From Melampsora larici-populina 98AG31 (lineage: Eukaryota; Basidiomycota; Pucciniomycetes; Pucciniales; Melampsoraceae): a stretch of 64,000 nucleotides of DNA. Numbering within the stretch: position 1 is the first letter of the stretch; each line of letters starts with the position of its first letter. The stretch covers positions 150,254 to 214,253 of the forward strand of contig NW_006768827.1 in assembly GCF_000204055.1 (NCBI RefSeq). Reading direction: 5' to 3'. The notes beneath the pieces were generated by a model that saw only the letters and a program-made list of their open reading frames with translations, searched no databases and was not told the DNA's origin. Below are positions 35,175-47,067 of this stretch, one piece after another. The translations under genes were made by a program, and so were the position numbers.

Positions 35175-38100
35175 CAACGCTGGACTGCTGCGCTGCGCCG
35201 CGTTGCAGACGGAACGCCGGTTTCTCTGTAACCGGGCAGCGCAGCGCAACTAAAAATTTCGTTGCGCGCAGCGCAACGCAGGCGGAGAATTTCCGTTGCA
35301 GAATTCTGCAACAGCAACGCATCAGAGCAGCGTGAAAAAGAGGGGAAATCTCTGCGCTGCTCGATGTTGCAAGCAGCGCAGCGCAATGAGCACTAGGAAG
35401 AGGCGTAAAATGCCTATTGGCTTTGTTTCATATATACCCTTACTAACTACCATTTATTCCTACTATTTCACCCATTAGCACTCTTTATCAAATCACCAAC
35501 TACATCCATTGCCGCCCCCATTGAATCACCTAATTCAACACCCTGCCTAATCCACATTTGAGCACCTACAGAAGTCTCGATGGTACGAGGTACCAAGCTG
35601 CCCCGGTCAGCACTTGCAACATCAGCTGCTGCTGAAAAAAGCCGCTTGACTGCGCTCGAAGCCGCAGTGATACTGAGATAATCGCGTGCGAGGGAGGAGA
35701 GCACCGGGTATTTGGCTGCATGAACCTTTAAAACAAAACCAAAGGTCAGTAACAACGATAACAATTAGAAGGCTAAAAACGTGACTCACCTTCCACCACA
35801 GAAGGATTTCTTTTGGATCCCCAATCTTCTTGGGATCAGCATAGTCAACGTTGCTGAGGTACCTATCCAGCTCGTCAACTACCTGGGACTGGATACCAGC
35901 CCCAAATGCAAACGCACCTGATGGTGCGCTATCTAAGCCCGTACTGTCAGGCTCTGATGTAGAAATATCGATTGATTGAGCTTGTAACTTCTCGGCCTCG
36001 AGCTTTGCTTTTCTAGTATTGAAGTGGGAACGAAGTAGTTGTTGGGTGTTGATAGTGATTGGGTCATCTTTACCTAATGCACCCTCAAAAAAATGAAGGC
36101 GCAGTCCAGGATGAAATACAGATGCCATTACCAAGCTTTCACATTCGAGCTCCTCCTTGTAGTAAATTTCAACCCTTTCTTGCATCTTGAGAATCATCAG
36201 CAAGACAGCTTCATCAACCACCTTAGCTTGACGTTTCAAGTGAGCAGCAAGGTCGTAGTACATGCCAAGGACCATGCATCCGCTTGGTATATTACCTTCC
36301 ATCTTCTTAGTAAGAGTTACAAAGATCTTGAGACAATATCTTCAGTCAGATTATGCTCACTAAGTTTAAAATCAATTATTGAAGATTACAAAGATTACAC
36401 ACCTTGAGCTCAGAGTTGACTTCCTCAATAGTGTCCCAGTCGCTTGGCGAGAAACATATTTCATGAAAATATCTGCAAGGTTTACCACTAGCACGACGTC
36501 GAGAGCCGCTCCCTTTAACCTTGTCAAGGTCAGCTTTAAGAAGCGCATCTATAACCTGGAAACATGACAAAACATATCAAAAGAAGTCATTTGAACTATA
36601 CTCGACTTTGGTTGATCAGTAGAGATTTAAATAGCAACTCACTTCCTTTGCACCAATTCCTTTACCTCGTGATTCATATTTGATATTCCATTGGATCCCG
36701 TAACCCGCAATGAGGCCTGGTCCTGTATAACCAAGGCGCTTGGCCTCTTGCTTGAATACCATTCGCCATGCGCTAGATCAAGTTATACGGCGTATAACAA
36801 AGTCGAGCTATGAGATAAAAATAAGTATATGTTAGTTTGACATCTAAAGAGTATGGATCAGAAAGGTACTCACATTTGTCATCAAGGTCAGTATTCGATG
36901 CTTGTTCTTGTGTTTGGTAGTAAGCTCAGCAGCTCGGTCTGCAGCTGAGTAAGCATCTCCTTCATTCTCAATCGCAGCTAACTCCTCATCTTCTAACCGG
37001 TCAAGCTTGGCATCTTCTAAATCTAGTGCATCCTCAGCATCCTCGTCATATTCGATTTCGGCGGCTTCCTCAGGTATTTCTTCTTTGTCATGATCTTCAA
37101 CCGCATTCGATGGAGCCGAAGTTAGTATTTCAGAATTGACTGATTCAGTATCATCAATCACTATCGCCACTTTGTCTTCACACTCCTCATTGATGGTTGG
37201 GAGAGTACCAGTGACTGGAAAAACCCCCAGAAGGGTCTCTCTAAGACGAGAAGGGGGCTTCGGAGTCATACCAAGCTGTGAAAGGCCAGCATTGACCACA
37301 AGCTGTAGCTTGTGGCAAAAGCACTTGACATGAAACTTAGGAGTCCAGCTGTACTTTCCTGTCGTGTCCTTCTGGCTGAGCTGAGAGTGCATCTCCTTCG
37401 CCATTGTCACATTTGAAGAGGCTGAGTCCGTAGTTTGGGCGAGCATGTGCATACAAGAAAATAGAAAATGTGTTAGTATTTCACCAAGTAATTCATGACG
37501 ATCAAAAGGAAACTTATCTTGACATGAAGACCATGTTTAATTAAGTAATTGACAATTGGGGCCGCCAAAAACCAACCTTGATGGTGCCATGCTACAAGTT
37601 TGAGAGCCAGATGGCGTTCGACAAACTCCCAGTTTTTGTTGACATAGAAGACAGTGGCCCCGATGAAACCGTGTATGTTGCCTTTTGATGTCCAGACGTC
37701 GTGAACAAGGGTAAACTTACCCGGAATATTCTACAAGTATTGTTCATCAAATTACAACTTGAGCCAATAATGAATAAAGAAACAAATTAAATAAACTACT
37801 AACCAAGAGTTCTTTGATAACAGTCTGTTGAAGAGGCATGTATATTGTTTTGGCTTCATTTGCCATCCACTTTTTACCAAATATCTTGCATTCCTTGTGG
37901 CAGTACAAGAAGGCTGCTCTGAGTAAAGCATCTTCTACTCAAATCCAAGGTTGTGCATGCCTGAGAATCCACGGACAAAGGATCTGGTTAAGGACTCGGT
38001 TGTTGAAGATAGGAGCCGGATTGCCAAAGAAAGACTTGATGACCGGTTGAGCTGATGATTGCTTTGCTTCAGCTGCCTCTTTGGCTGTTGGAGGAAGTTT

Positions 38101-39321
38101 CATACCGGACTTGAATGCTGCATTTCGTCCTTTACAGGGTTTCCAAACTCGACCGGTGTGTACACCATCTCGATGGACCTTAAGATTACTGGTTAAGTTG
38201 TCCTTACTGACACGAACCAATCTGAAACAGAATCGGCAAGGGTAAGAGAGAGGTGGGCCATCAACATTCTAAAGAAAAAAAGGCAGAACGTATGAGTTAC
38301 ACTACGTACACCTGATGGTAGACATATTGATTATAAACTTACATCTTCTTTTCCATGCAATGGCTTATCATAATAGGCCAGTAGTTCAACTCAGTCCTCA
38401 TCAGTCATAGTAGCCTTGAGTTTTTTTGCGCGGTCTTCTTGGCTGACTTCGTTATCAGAGTCCTGAGCAAGATTGACTTCCATCTCCTTGGATATTGTCG
38501 CATCAGACTGGAACCAAAATTTTATAGATTCATAATGTATTAAACAAACACATCAGTGTAGAACTAGTGAACAGAGATACGATTGACAGGAAGTGGACAA
38601 TTAGCGACTGAACTTACGGATGGTTCTTGTTGTCCTTTTTCAGCTTCTTGTCCGAGTCCCTTACGTTTGTTAGTCTTGGAAGCACGCACAGTCGATGGAC
38701 TTGATACAACTGAAGTTGTGTTGCTTTTGGGTGTACAGATAGGGTTCCGAGTCGGCAGTGCACGGCGGCTATCAGGCGATGGGGCACACATGTTGGTGTC
38801 TCTACGGACAACCGGTGGTCGGCTGGATTGACGCGGAGTAGCGGGAATTGGTGGATTGGCATCAGTCTCTTCAGTTGAAGGAGACTGAGGTCGGGTTGGT
38901 GCTGAGCTGGATCTGGATCAAGTCATGTTGGTGGTATGGTAGTCATAGGTGGTGATGTGGTTTGGGATGTTGGATGATACGGTTTCCAAAGTATGGAAGA
39001 CCTGAGACCTACAGTCCTTTGGGCTCGGGCTGGCAGCAAAATCCCCACGGGCCGACACTAGGACCGGGCATCGGGACCGCAGCGTACCGGCATTAGTGCG
39101 TGCAGCGCAATGCAGCGTGACGGTGTGCAGCGCCTGAGCACCGATGTGTGCAACGAGTTCTGCACCGCACCGCTTGGCAACGCAGCGGACCCATGGCACG
39201 CCTGGAATCAGCAGCGGGCAGCGCACTGGTGCCTGAATGCAGTGCAACACCACGCAGCGTCCAAATTTAGGTTGCGCAGCGTTCCGCTGCGCGTTGCCGC
39301 AGCGCAACCAGTCCAGCGTTG
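35175..39321 (-). mobile_element. hAT DNA transposon, 4147 bp
   Basis: The tips CAACGCTGGACTG and CAGTCCAGCGTTG are perfect inverted repeats. TCTGTGG lies directly outside both ends (35168-35174 and 39322-39328), 7 identical bases where hAT makes 8. Both ends carry many sub-terminal GCAGCGCAAC / GTTGCGCTGC motifs (about 35200-35390 and 39095-39310), which are the expected transposase binding sites. The interior encodes a hAT transposase on the minus strand. GC content at the ends is well above the surroundings. Confidence 0.9.
35468..38926 (-). pseudogene. hAT transposase with in-frame stops
   Basis: Minus-strand exons spell out a BED-type zinc finger (PCRFC...NLKVHRDGVH, about 38260-38160), an RNase-H-like core (GKFTLVHDVWTSKGNIHGFI, about 37720; TTDSASSNVTMAKEMHSQLS, about 37430), an acidic insert (about 37180-36950) and the C-terminal hAT dimerisation region (PKEILLWWKV / AAKYPVLSSLARDYLSITAA, about 35820-35640). 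Three in-frame TGA codons interrupt it: 38920-38918 (M-T-stop-S-R-S-S), 38393-38391 (TDED-stop-VELL) and 37941-37939 (PWI-stop-VEDALLRAAF). Exon boundaries are approximate. Probably inactive, but terminal repeats are intact so it could be mobilised in trans. Confidence 0.85.
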
Positions 39322-39431
39322 TCTGTGGTTATCTCGTGAACCTCAAGGTGCTTACAGGCATTCTATCACACAAAAGTAGAGGAGAACAAAAATGTGAGAA
39401 AGAAAGAAAGTCAGAAGGGGTAGAAACAGAT

Positions 39432-40459
39432 CTCACAGGGGGAAAAATAGAAGCTCACATAGATGTGAGCAGAGAAAGTTTGGAGGTTTCTCCAAGATTG
39501 TTTCCAGTTTGTTTCCAATTTTCTTCCAATTTTCCTCCAGTTTTCTTTCAGCTCATCATCTGATAAAATGGTCAGCATGGCCTGAGAAGATGAGTTAGGC
39601 CTTCCTCAGGCTTTATCCCTCAGCCAAGAAGCCTGAGGGAGGGCTGGCTCATCTGCTCAGGTCATGTTGGGCCCACCAATGCTCAGCCTGCAAAGTCGCA
39701 GCAAGAGACCCTACCAAATGTGAAAAACACAATGGGAACCATCCCTTTGGATAATTCTGATCCCAGGAATGCCACTGAGGATTAGGTGAGCAGCTGTGCT
39801 GGACTGAGCAGCCCCTCAGCCAATACCCAGTGACATCCTTTGGATACTTCTGATCCCAGGAATGCCACTGAGGACTAGGTGATCAGCTGTGCTGAAATGA
39901 TCAGCCCCTCAGCTAATACTCAGTGACATCCTTTGGATACTTCTGATCCTGATCCCAGGAATTCCACTGAGGACTAGCTGAGCGGCCCCTCAGCCAATAC
40001 TCAGTGACATCCTTTGAGATCCTTTGGATCCTCCTGATCCCAGGAATACCACTGAGGATTGGCTGAGAAGCTGTGCTGAACTGAGCATCCCCTCAGCCAA
40101 TACTGAGTGAAATCCTTTGGATACCTCCAATCCCAGGAATGCCACTTAGGACTATCTGAGCAGCCTCTCAGCCAATACTCAGTGACATCCTTTGGACCCT
40201 TCTGAAGGTGATTCTGAGTATACAGTGATGTGTCAGCTGGGTCCTGAGCACTCATCCATGCTCAAGGGAGGCTCATCCAAGATGAAGATGACCATGCTTT
40301 AGCAAACTCAAGCAATACCTAAGTATTACAGGCTGAGCATGTTGGCACCACCAAAATGGTGAATTGAAAGAATCTGAAGGAAATTGAAACATTTTTGGAG
40401 TTATCAGGAAGGTACCCTCTGCTCACATCTATGTGAGCTTTTATTTTTCCCCCTGTGAG
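39432..40459. mobile_element. non-autonomous TIR element (~1.03 kb) enclosing a minisatellite
   Basis: The 43-bp arms 39432-39474 and 40417-40459 are near-perfect inverted repeats. Each starts CTCACAGGGGGAAAAATA and contains its own palindrome GCTCACATAGATGTGAGC. There is no coding capacity. A tandem array fills the middle. It starts 110 bp from the hAT element and ends 37 bp from the last recognised exon of the neighbouring gene. Target duplication unresolved. Confidence 0.75.
39743..40230. repeat. minisatellite, ~5 units of 75-103 bp
   Basis: Units begin CATCCTTTGGATACTTCTGA, continue TCCCAGGAATGCCACTGAGG, and end CCCTCAGCCAATACTCAGTG. Five consecutive units vary by internal deletions of the AGCTGTGCTGAACTGAGC segment and by doubling of TCCTTTGGATCC. 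A sixth is cut short near 40200. The whole array is inside the inverted-repeat element. Confidence 0.85.
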
Positions 40460-40496
40460 AAAAACACACCTCTAAGTCTTTGGTAAGTTCACCTAC

Positions 40497-41652
40497 CTGC
40501 GCTTCTGCCACAGTGGCAATGCTGGCTGATGCAATGAATTGCTGTGAAGCTGTGGTCTGAGCAGAATCTGGAGAGTCAGCCATTTAAACAGAAGGTAACA
40601 TAAAAAACAACATACCTGAGCAGCTTTCTTGGCTTTTTCCTTTGCATTTTTGGTACAAGTAGTCACCAAGCCCTTATGTGTAGTGGTTTTTGCAAGTAAA
40701 TCCACAAAAGCCTGCCAGGTTGAATAATCAACAAGGAAGACTTTTTCACAACCAACTTGGCCAATCCATCTCAAGTGCGGAGCCATATTGCTGCTGAGAA
40801 CCATATAATTTTGGTGCATGCCAGGCTCATACTCCTTGCAGATATCATGGCACATACCTTTGAAGTCATTGAGAGACTTTCCAAATAAACACTTGACCAA
40901 ATCATTGATGTTCCCTTTATTGAACATCTTTGTTTCAATTAAGTGCATTGCAGAGGCAGCCGCAGCTTTGCAATTCCTGCTAGCTACCTTAATCAATGTG
41001 TTTGGGTAAACTTTAGCATCCTTTTCACTATGGATTTTGAACTTGGGCTGGACAATCATCTTTTTTTGTTTATCAAATTGAATATGAGGGGCAGTACCAA
41101 TCTGGTAGAGGGGGTTTTGTTCACTACAGATGGCTGGAGTGTTGTCACCAGTTTTGTTGCAAGACTTTTCGAAAACTAAAACAAAAGAGATTTCAGTTTG
41201 AGAAATTCCAGTCTGTATATGCAGAAATATCTACTTACGTGCATTCATGTGCCTGTAAGAGGTACACAAGCAGAGTACAAATCATGGGATTTCAAGTATG
41301 GGTTAATTAGGATGGATGATACATTTGGTCTCTGAATCCCGGCTTTGGATGGCTCCTCACTCTTTTGAGAGCTCATCACAGACTATCTGGAGCTAGGTGA
41401 GAGTTTTCTACTTTATCATTTCTCTTTAGTTTCTATGTTCTTTTACTTTGTGAGTTGTTACTGACTCTTCTGAGAGCTCATCACGGACTATCTGGAACTA
41501 GATCGTAATAGTAAACAAATTTCTAAGTCCACACTCTCTTGAGTCACTCCAGAGATCATTTCTGTGATCTCTCAGTGAAGGTTCTAAGGAAACTTACCTT
41601 CAACAGCAGGGGCTTCTGGGGCATTGGCAATTTGGGTTGGTTGATTAGACAT
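40497..41652 (-). CDS. rust-specific hypothetical protein, apparently 3' truncated
   Basis: Exons on the minus strand: 41652-41598, 41175-40616 and 40556-40497; phases agree (225 residues without a stop). The start MSNQPTQIANAPEAPAVE lies before a canonical GTAAGT. The body is a basic, Lys/Ala-rich cytosolic-looking protein with scattered Cys (KSCNKTGDNTPAIC; KCLFGKSLNDFKGMCHDICK) and no signal peptide. I do not recognise a domain. The last exon ends at GCGCAG|GTAGGT, but the following DNA is the inverted-repeat element at 39432-40459 and no further exon is visible, so the gene looks truncated. The first intron (422 nt) is long and may hide an exon. Confidence 0.5.
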
Positions 41653-42792
41653 TTTTAGTTTTGGTTCTGGTGGTTTCTCAAGCTGATCATGAAGAAAGAA
41701 TTGAAAAAAATGAGCCAAATAAAAATAAAGATGAGAGAAAAAGGAAAAAGACTTCAAGATGAACGCACTAATAACAAGACTGGGATGTAAAGTTTTGAAA
41801 AAGCTAAAGGTAGAGTTTAATAACACAGGTTTGATACCTGGGAATTCATGAAGGATGCAATGGTCAGGAGATGATAGATAATAATCCGGACAAACAAATC
41901 AAGATATGATTTCAATCTTACTGGCTGAGTTTGCTAGATCAATGAGAAGAAGGAAAATATTGGCCAAAGCACGAGTATTTATATGTTTGGGTGTGACCAA
42001 ACAGAGCCCTGTTTGCTCAAACCAATCCCTGTTTTCTGATGATGATATATGATATCATATGCCCATTCATCATTTGTTGGTGGCCATAACGGGGAGCAAG
42101 ATGAAAATTGACATCACATGGTTGAAATCTTTGGTATACACAAATGAATTAATTGCTAGCCAACATACTTGTTCTTTGATAGAGATTCTGTTCTTTCTAG
42201 CTAGCCAAATTCCTCATTCTATATAGAGATTCTGTTCATTCTATCAATTAAAAAACCAAAAACACACTTGGTGTTGTATTCACAATCAAACAAACCATAC
42301 CCTGTTCTGATCAAAAGTTTAGACGAAGGTCAGGATCCATGTTCCATTCATGTAAAAAGACAAAAACACAATCAATACTGTATTCAAAAAGAATCAAAAC
42401 AAGCACTCTAGAAGGGTAGATGTTTCAATGATCATTATCAAAGCATTATGATCGAAATCTTTGGCAAATAAGAATGAAATTGTGTTTACGTACATTGGTC
42501 CTTTATTGAATGGTGTGAAGGGATTGAACAAGTCAATCCAACTTTTCAAAGCTGCTGATGGAGGTTGTTGAATGAGGAGAAACCGGAATTGGAACCAGAT
42601 AAATATGTCTGAAAGCCTTCAATGACAGTGACAACCCCACTATGATGGCTTAAGTTTGAAGGAAGCAAAAGAAGGTTTAGGCATGTAAGGTAAAAAAAAA
42701 TGTGTTTTGGACCACAAATTCAACCCTAGTTAAAACTGGGCAACACACATTACCTTGAAATTTGCCAATATTTCTCACAACAGCTGTCAGTG
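41653..42792. other. intergenic, no gene recognised
   Basis: AT-rich upstream region of the minus-strand gene, then unremarkable DNA. The last bases (TGTCAGTG, 42785-42792) are the left target duplication of the next element. Confidence 0.45.
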
Positions 42793-43321
42793 TCACACTG
42801 GGGGTGCGGCCTTTTGTTGAAAGGCGCACCTATGCACCTTTTCTTGGATCAAAACCACGCTTGGGCGCCACTGGCGTGTTTTTTTAAGCAAAAATTGAGC
42901 CAAACTCGAGAAAGGCTTCTCTTTTGAAAAATTTAGATCTTAAAATACTTTAATAAACAAAAGAGTGAGATTATGGAAGAGATCCAACTAGTGGAAATTG
43001 ACATCTTTGGGGTTCCAAGCTCCAGGTGCACTGTGTGTCTTCTGAGCTTTTGGCATATTGTTGACTGGATAAAAAGATGAACTGGCTGTTGAATATGAAT
43101 CCATATAAATATACATGAATTCAGAATGAGACTCAAACCTGGGGGCAAACCTGATGGTATAATCAAACCTAACAGAGCCCCCCTCGCCATGTTTGTTAGG
43201 TTTGGATACTCATACCCAATTTGGGTGCACCAGCCAATTTTTTGAGTTTTTTGGGCGCGCCTTGCGCCTGGGCGCGAGGTGTGTCGTTTGGCACATTTTT
43301 TTTTCTGCGCCCCCAGTGTGA
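42793..43321. mobile_element. hAT-type MITE, 529 bp, perfect 8-bp target duplication
   Basis: The ends TCACACTGGGGG and CCCCCAGTGTGA are perfect inverted repeats, with further GC-rich subterminal pairing (GGGCGCC / GGCGCGCC motifs). TGTCAGTG flanks both sides (42785-42792 and 43322-43329). No transposase. Confidence 0.85.
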
Positions 43322-44962
43322 TGTCAGTGTATGTTTCAGTCTATGATATCATTCATACAAGACAATTGGCACCCAGCCGCCACACAGGCATGAGTCAAGG
43401 CAACACAGCTATTGGAACCCTGCTCTAAAAACAGACAGTCACTTGTTCAGGTGTGATTGTGCAACAAAACAAATGCCAATATGCACAGATGTACCTGGCA
43501 GATGTCAGCAATTAGTGCATGGGCACAGACTATCTACTTGCAACAGAACCAAAGCAAGACTTGTGCTACATCAGAACTTGGGAGTCCCCAGGCAAAAGAA
43601 TAAGACCCAGAAGAGAATGTGCCATTAAAGTAGTTGGGTGGTAAATTACTACAGGTATAGAAGGGCCCTTGGCTCAACTCACAGAAGGTTGAATGAAGAG
43701 TGATATCCCTCGAGTTTCATCACGGGTGGGAGGATGCAGAACAGAAAGGCGTTACACAAAAGAGCAAGAGCTATTGAAGCAGGTGGTGGTGACCTTTTTT
43801 TTCTTAACTTAGGGGGTGTGAAGTTTGATTTTTTATAACAAAAAAAACTATGAAATGGCCAAGTTTTTATGTTATAACTCAAAAAAAACTTAGCTGTGGT
43901 TGTATGATAACTGCTAAACCACAATCGAGGTTTTTTTACATTTTTGCCTTGATCATCCACCTGGTGAGGTGAAGACTGCTGGTAAAAGGATGCAAGGTTG
44001 TCCTTGCATCCACCATCAAGCTCAATGTGTCTGAGATCAAATCGGTCAAGGTGAGCTCTTTGATCACATCTTGCAAACATAAATTGTTTATGTTTTACGC
44101 AAACGGGATACATAAAACTTCTCTCGTTTGCGTAAAATTTGCGTAAACTTATGTTGCTGCGGGAGAAGTCTTTTATGGTAAAAACCGTAAAAAAAGTCAA
44201 ACTTGACACCCCCTATTTACTTTCCTTTATTATATGTAGGTGGATATATACACCATGATCCTCAAAGCGAGTTACTGTACACTTCCAGTGCTTATAAAAA
44301 ACCTGTTGCATTTGAAGTCTTCATTGAGAGCAATTTTGTTCAGATGACCAATTGGTAACAGCGAAGTGAACCTGGAGTATCAGTACAGTGTGTGACCACT
44401 TGGGGTTTTATTGACACGCCGTAGCGCTTGTGTGATATTCTCGTGCATAGCTCAAAACTACTCCAGGGCCTTGGTGTAATTTGACTTTGTTGGCGGTGCA
44501 CGAAAAGCTTCCTGCGCGGCTGCTTCAACAAATACCACACAGGCCTGTGAGCCAGGGACAGTGTTGTGGACCTCAAGGCCTATAAAGTGTAAATTCCTTT
44601 ACGAGTCATGGGTGTTGTGAGCTCAATCGGCTGCGGGTATGAATGAGGTCTCGTCGAACCGGTAAAAGAAGGATGACTTTTTCACAAGGTCTATCACCAT
44701 CCAGCCAAACAGGAGTATGAAGGTGATGCTGATGCTCTTTGTAAGTCGATCACACTCTTGTCACTCAATCTGGCAAGTTTCAATCGATTACTACTCTAGA
44801 CAGATCCCATTTCTGGAATGCCAATTTATGTATAGCAACATGATCAACCGAAAGTGCACAATTCATTCAAACTTAAATTTCAATACATTCATCGACTGCG
44901 TCGGATGTTTTTCCCTGACTCTGGAGTTATCGTGTGAATTTCTGAAGAAACGATGTACTGAA
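43322..44962. other. intergenic between the MITE and ATP14
   Basis: Contains long A/T runs (about 43795-43880) and TTTACGCAAACG / CGTTTGCGTAAA inverted motifs near 44094-44140. Open frames here are short and compositionally non-coding. Nothing recognisable. Confidence 0.4.
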
Positions 44963-45571
44963 TCAATGGTGGGCAGCAGGCGCAGGATGATCACGCTCAA
45001 GGAAGCTGAGAAATTCGTCTGCAGATTGACTGAGAGTAACAAAGGTATCAATTTCGAGATATTTGACTACAAGACTTGAAGATGGAGGACAAACCTCGAT
45101 TCGACCTCAACACCGCCTTCGGAAGTGGTGGCAGTGTTGACGAGGCTGGCACTGTCCCAGCTTTGCAATTCTTGAGCGACGTCTTGAGAAGTCGGTAGAA
45201 CAGGAGCTGATGGAGCAGGTGGCATAGTAAATTCGCGGACTTGGGTTTGAGCGCCGAGGATCGATGGAGACGGCTTGTAGGACTTTAATTCTCGGAGGTA
45301 GAGCTCTTGAACGAAATCTAAAGTTGTGAAACCAAGAATGGTTAGAAAGCAGCGTTCATTCGAGAATATCCTTGGATGACAACGAGTATTGAACGTTACC
45401 TTTCATCGAGAGCGAGGATGAAGTGAAGGACCTCTGTGAAGGTACATGGAGTGATAGAGTACGGGCCTACGAGATCATGAACGAATTGTCAGCACCATCG
45501 AAAAAGTTGGTTTGTCAGGAATCAAGAAAAGGACCAACAAGTCGAGTGGATGTTCTAGCGATGTTGGACAT
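44963..45571 (-). CDS. ATP14: mitochondrial ATP synthase subunit h
   Basis: Four minus-strand exons, 45571-45539, 45466-45400, 45317-45095 and 45005-44963; phases agree and give 121 aa, close to the yeast protein (about 124). The N-terminus (MSNIARTSTRLARTLSLHV) is Arg/Ser-rich without acidic residues, a typical mitochondrial presequence. The conserved body starts with DFVQELYLRELKSYKP, continues FTMPPAPSAPVLP, and ends in the family tail SFLERDHPAPAAHH. Subunit h belongs to the peripheral stalk of F1Fo ATP synthase in the inner membrane. The first donor, GTTGGT, is unusual, but it is the only one that joins the exons in frame. Confidence 0.88.
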
Positions 45572-46405
45572 CTTTGAGTTTGTTCGAGTTAAGATCAACG
45601 ATCAGGAGAAAGGTTGATGAATGTCTTGAAGTGTAGGCTCGATGGGGAATGAGTTTGTTTGCTAGGTCTAAACTGTATTTTGGTTTGCTACATTTCAACT
45701 TTTCACACATCCGATAGGACGATTTCGGGTCCTCATTACAAGCATTTTTCAAGTGAAACCTTCATCTGTATCATTTCACACACCGTTACATCTGAACACT
45801 TCAAGTCTGTCACAGTTCTTCACTTTTACTACTGACAGCTGGTCTTAAATCTCTTTCATCAAAGCTCAAAGGCCCAGTGATAAGCATTTCATACTTCCTT
45901 TCTCTTTTCTATACACCTTGGTATGTTTAAAATGACTTGGTTCCACCTGGTCAGTCCATTCATCATCGGGGAACCTTCAAAGACACTTGAAAATTAAAAC
46001 ACAAAATCACCTGCATGTTGCAAATGGGATTCAATAAAGTAATCTATAAATCTCATGGAATTCGAGATCACAGTGATGATGTTGCTGAAGATTGTGATGT
46101 CATAAGAAATTGAGGAGAATCACCACAATGGACATGAAGAAATCAGAGCATGTTGATTATATAGGACTTATTTCGACACACAACACGCATCATGGAAACA
46201 AAATGATTGCAGATAAGTGTTGTGGATAAAAATCATGTCATGGGTTACCATGACCCAAACTACAATAAGGCATATGCGTTGGAGTAGGGCGGAGGTCACT
46301 GGACAGCAAAAAGCAAATACATTCTTGATATGAGATTCTGTGATACGTATTGAGCCATCCCAGATTCTAAAGTTGTGTAATCAAGGCTTACCTGAGCTCA
46401 TTCGA
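45572..46405. other. intergenic, ATP14 promoter and 3' end of the secreted-protein gene
   Basis: AT-rich DNA; no further gene recognised. Confidence 0.5.
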
Positions 46406-46848
46406 CTAAGATTGATTCGCATGGGCAGTACGACGACTAACAGTACTTGAGCTCTCAGGCGCTCTTGGACCAGTGTACGTTGGAGTGCGGCGAAGAAAAC
46501 TGAAAAGCGAATTGATTGATTGTTAAACCACGAGATTCTTTCATATGTATAGTGAGCTTTCCAAGATTTTCAAGTAGCGGGATCAATTCTTACTTGGGTT
46601 CATTCACAATGCCATTACGACGACGACTAACAGTACTTGAGCTCTCAGGCGCTCTTGGACCAGTGTACGTTGGAGTGCGGCGGAGAAGACTGGAAAGCAA
46701 AAAGGACGATGATCGTTAAACCAAAAGTGTTTTTGGAGCGCATGATGCTATAACCTTACCTGTTATGCTCCATAGTGCCCTCAAGCCCTTGACTGGAAAC
46801 CACCCCGACGGCTAAGATAGCAAGGCTGACAAAGATTGCGAATTGCAT
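46406..46848 (-). CDS. small secreted protein with a duplicated exon (candidate effector)
   Basis: Minus-strand exons 46848-46760, 46689-46594 and 46499-46406 give 92 aa. Residues 1-19 are a signal peptide (FAIFVSLAILAVGVVSS). Exons 2 and 3 are near-identical at the DNA level over about 75 nt and encode the same module (LRRTPTYTGPRAPESSSTVSRR) twice; after the module they differ (NGIVNEP against TAHANQS, then stop). The intron DNA before each copy is also similar (TGGTTTAAC-ATCA), so the duplication included intron sequence. The mature protein is about 73 residues, rich in Arg, Ser and Pro, with no Cys and no transmembrane segment. No homolog known to me. Signal peptide plus small size plus lineage-specific sequence fits a rust effector candidate. 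Confidence 0.78.
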
Positions 46849-47067
46849 GATGAGATTTAGACAGGGGCAGGTACGAGGTCTGGATGTGTGATGGGGAATT
46901 ATTTAAATTTGGAAGATATAACCAATGATGATGAGATGGAGACACGACACGATTGAAAGAAATGCGAAAAAAATTAAAAGCAAGGATGCACAGGTTTGAG
47001 GAGCAGAACCACGCAGGATTCGAAGTTAACTATGAACAGAGACTGCTCAATCATAGATCAGACTTCA

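Noticed and set aside
40497..41652. Assignment of the minus-strand gene to a transposase
   Set aside because: No BED finger, RNase-H triad or hATC motif, and it lies outside the hAT ends.
43679..44209. 176-codon minus-strand ORF
   Set aside because: It runs through A/T homopolymers and shows no splice context, domain or coding-like composition.
44590..44670. Possible tRNA near GAGCTCAATCGGC
   Set aside because: The D-arm-like string lacks a matching anticodon stem, T-arm GTTCRANNC and acceptor pairing.
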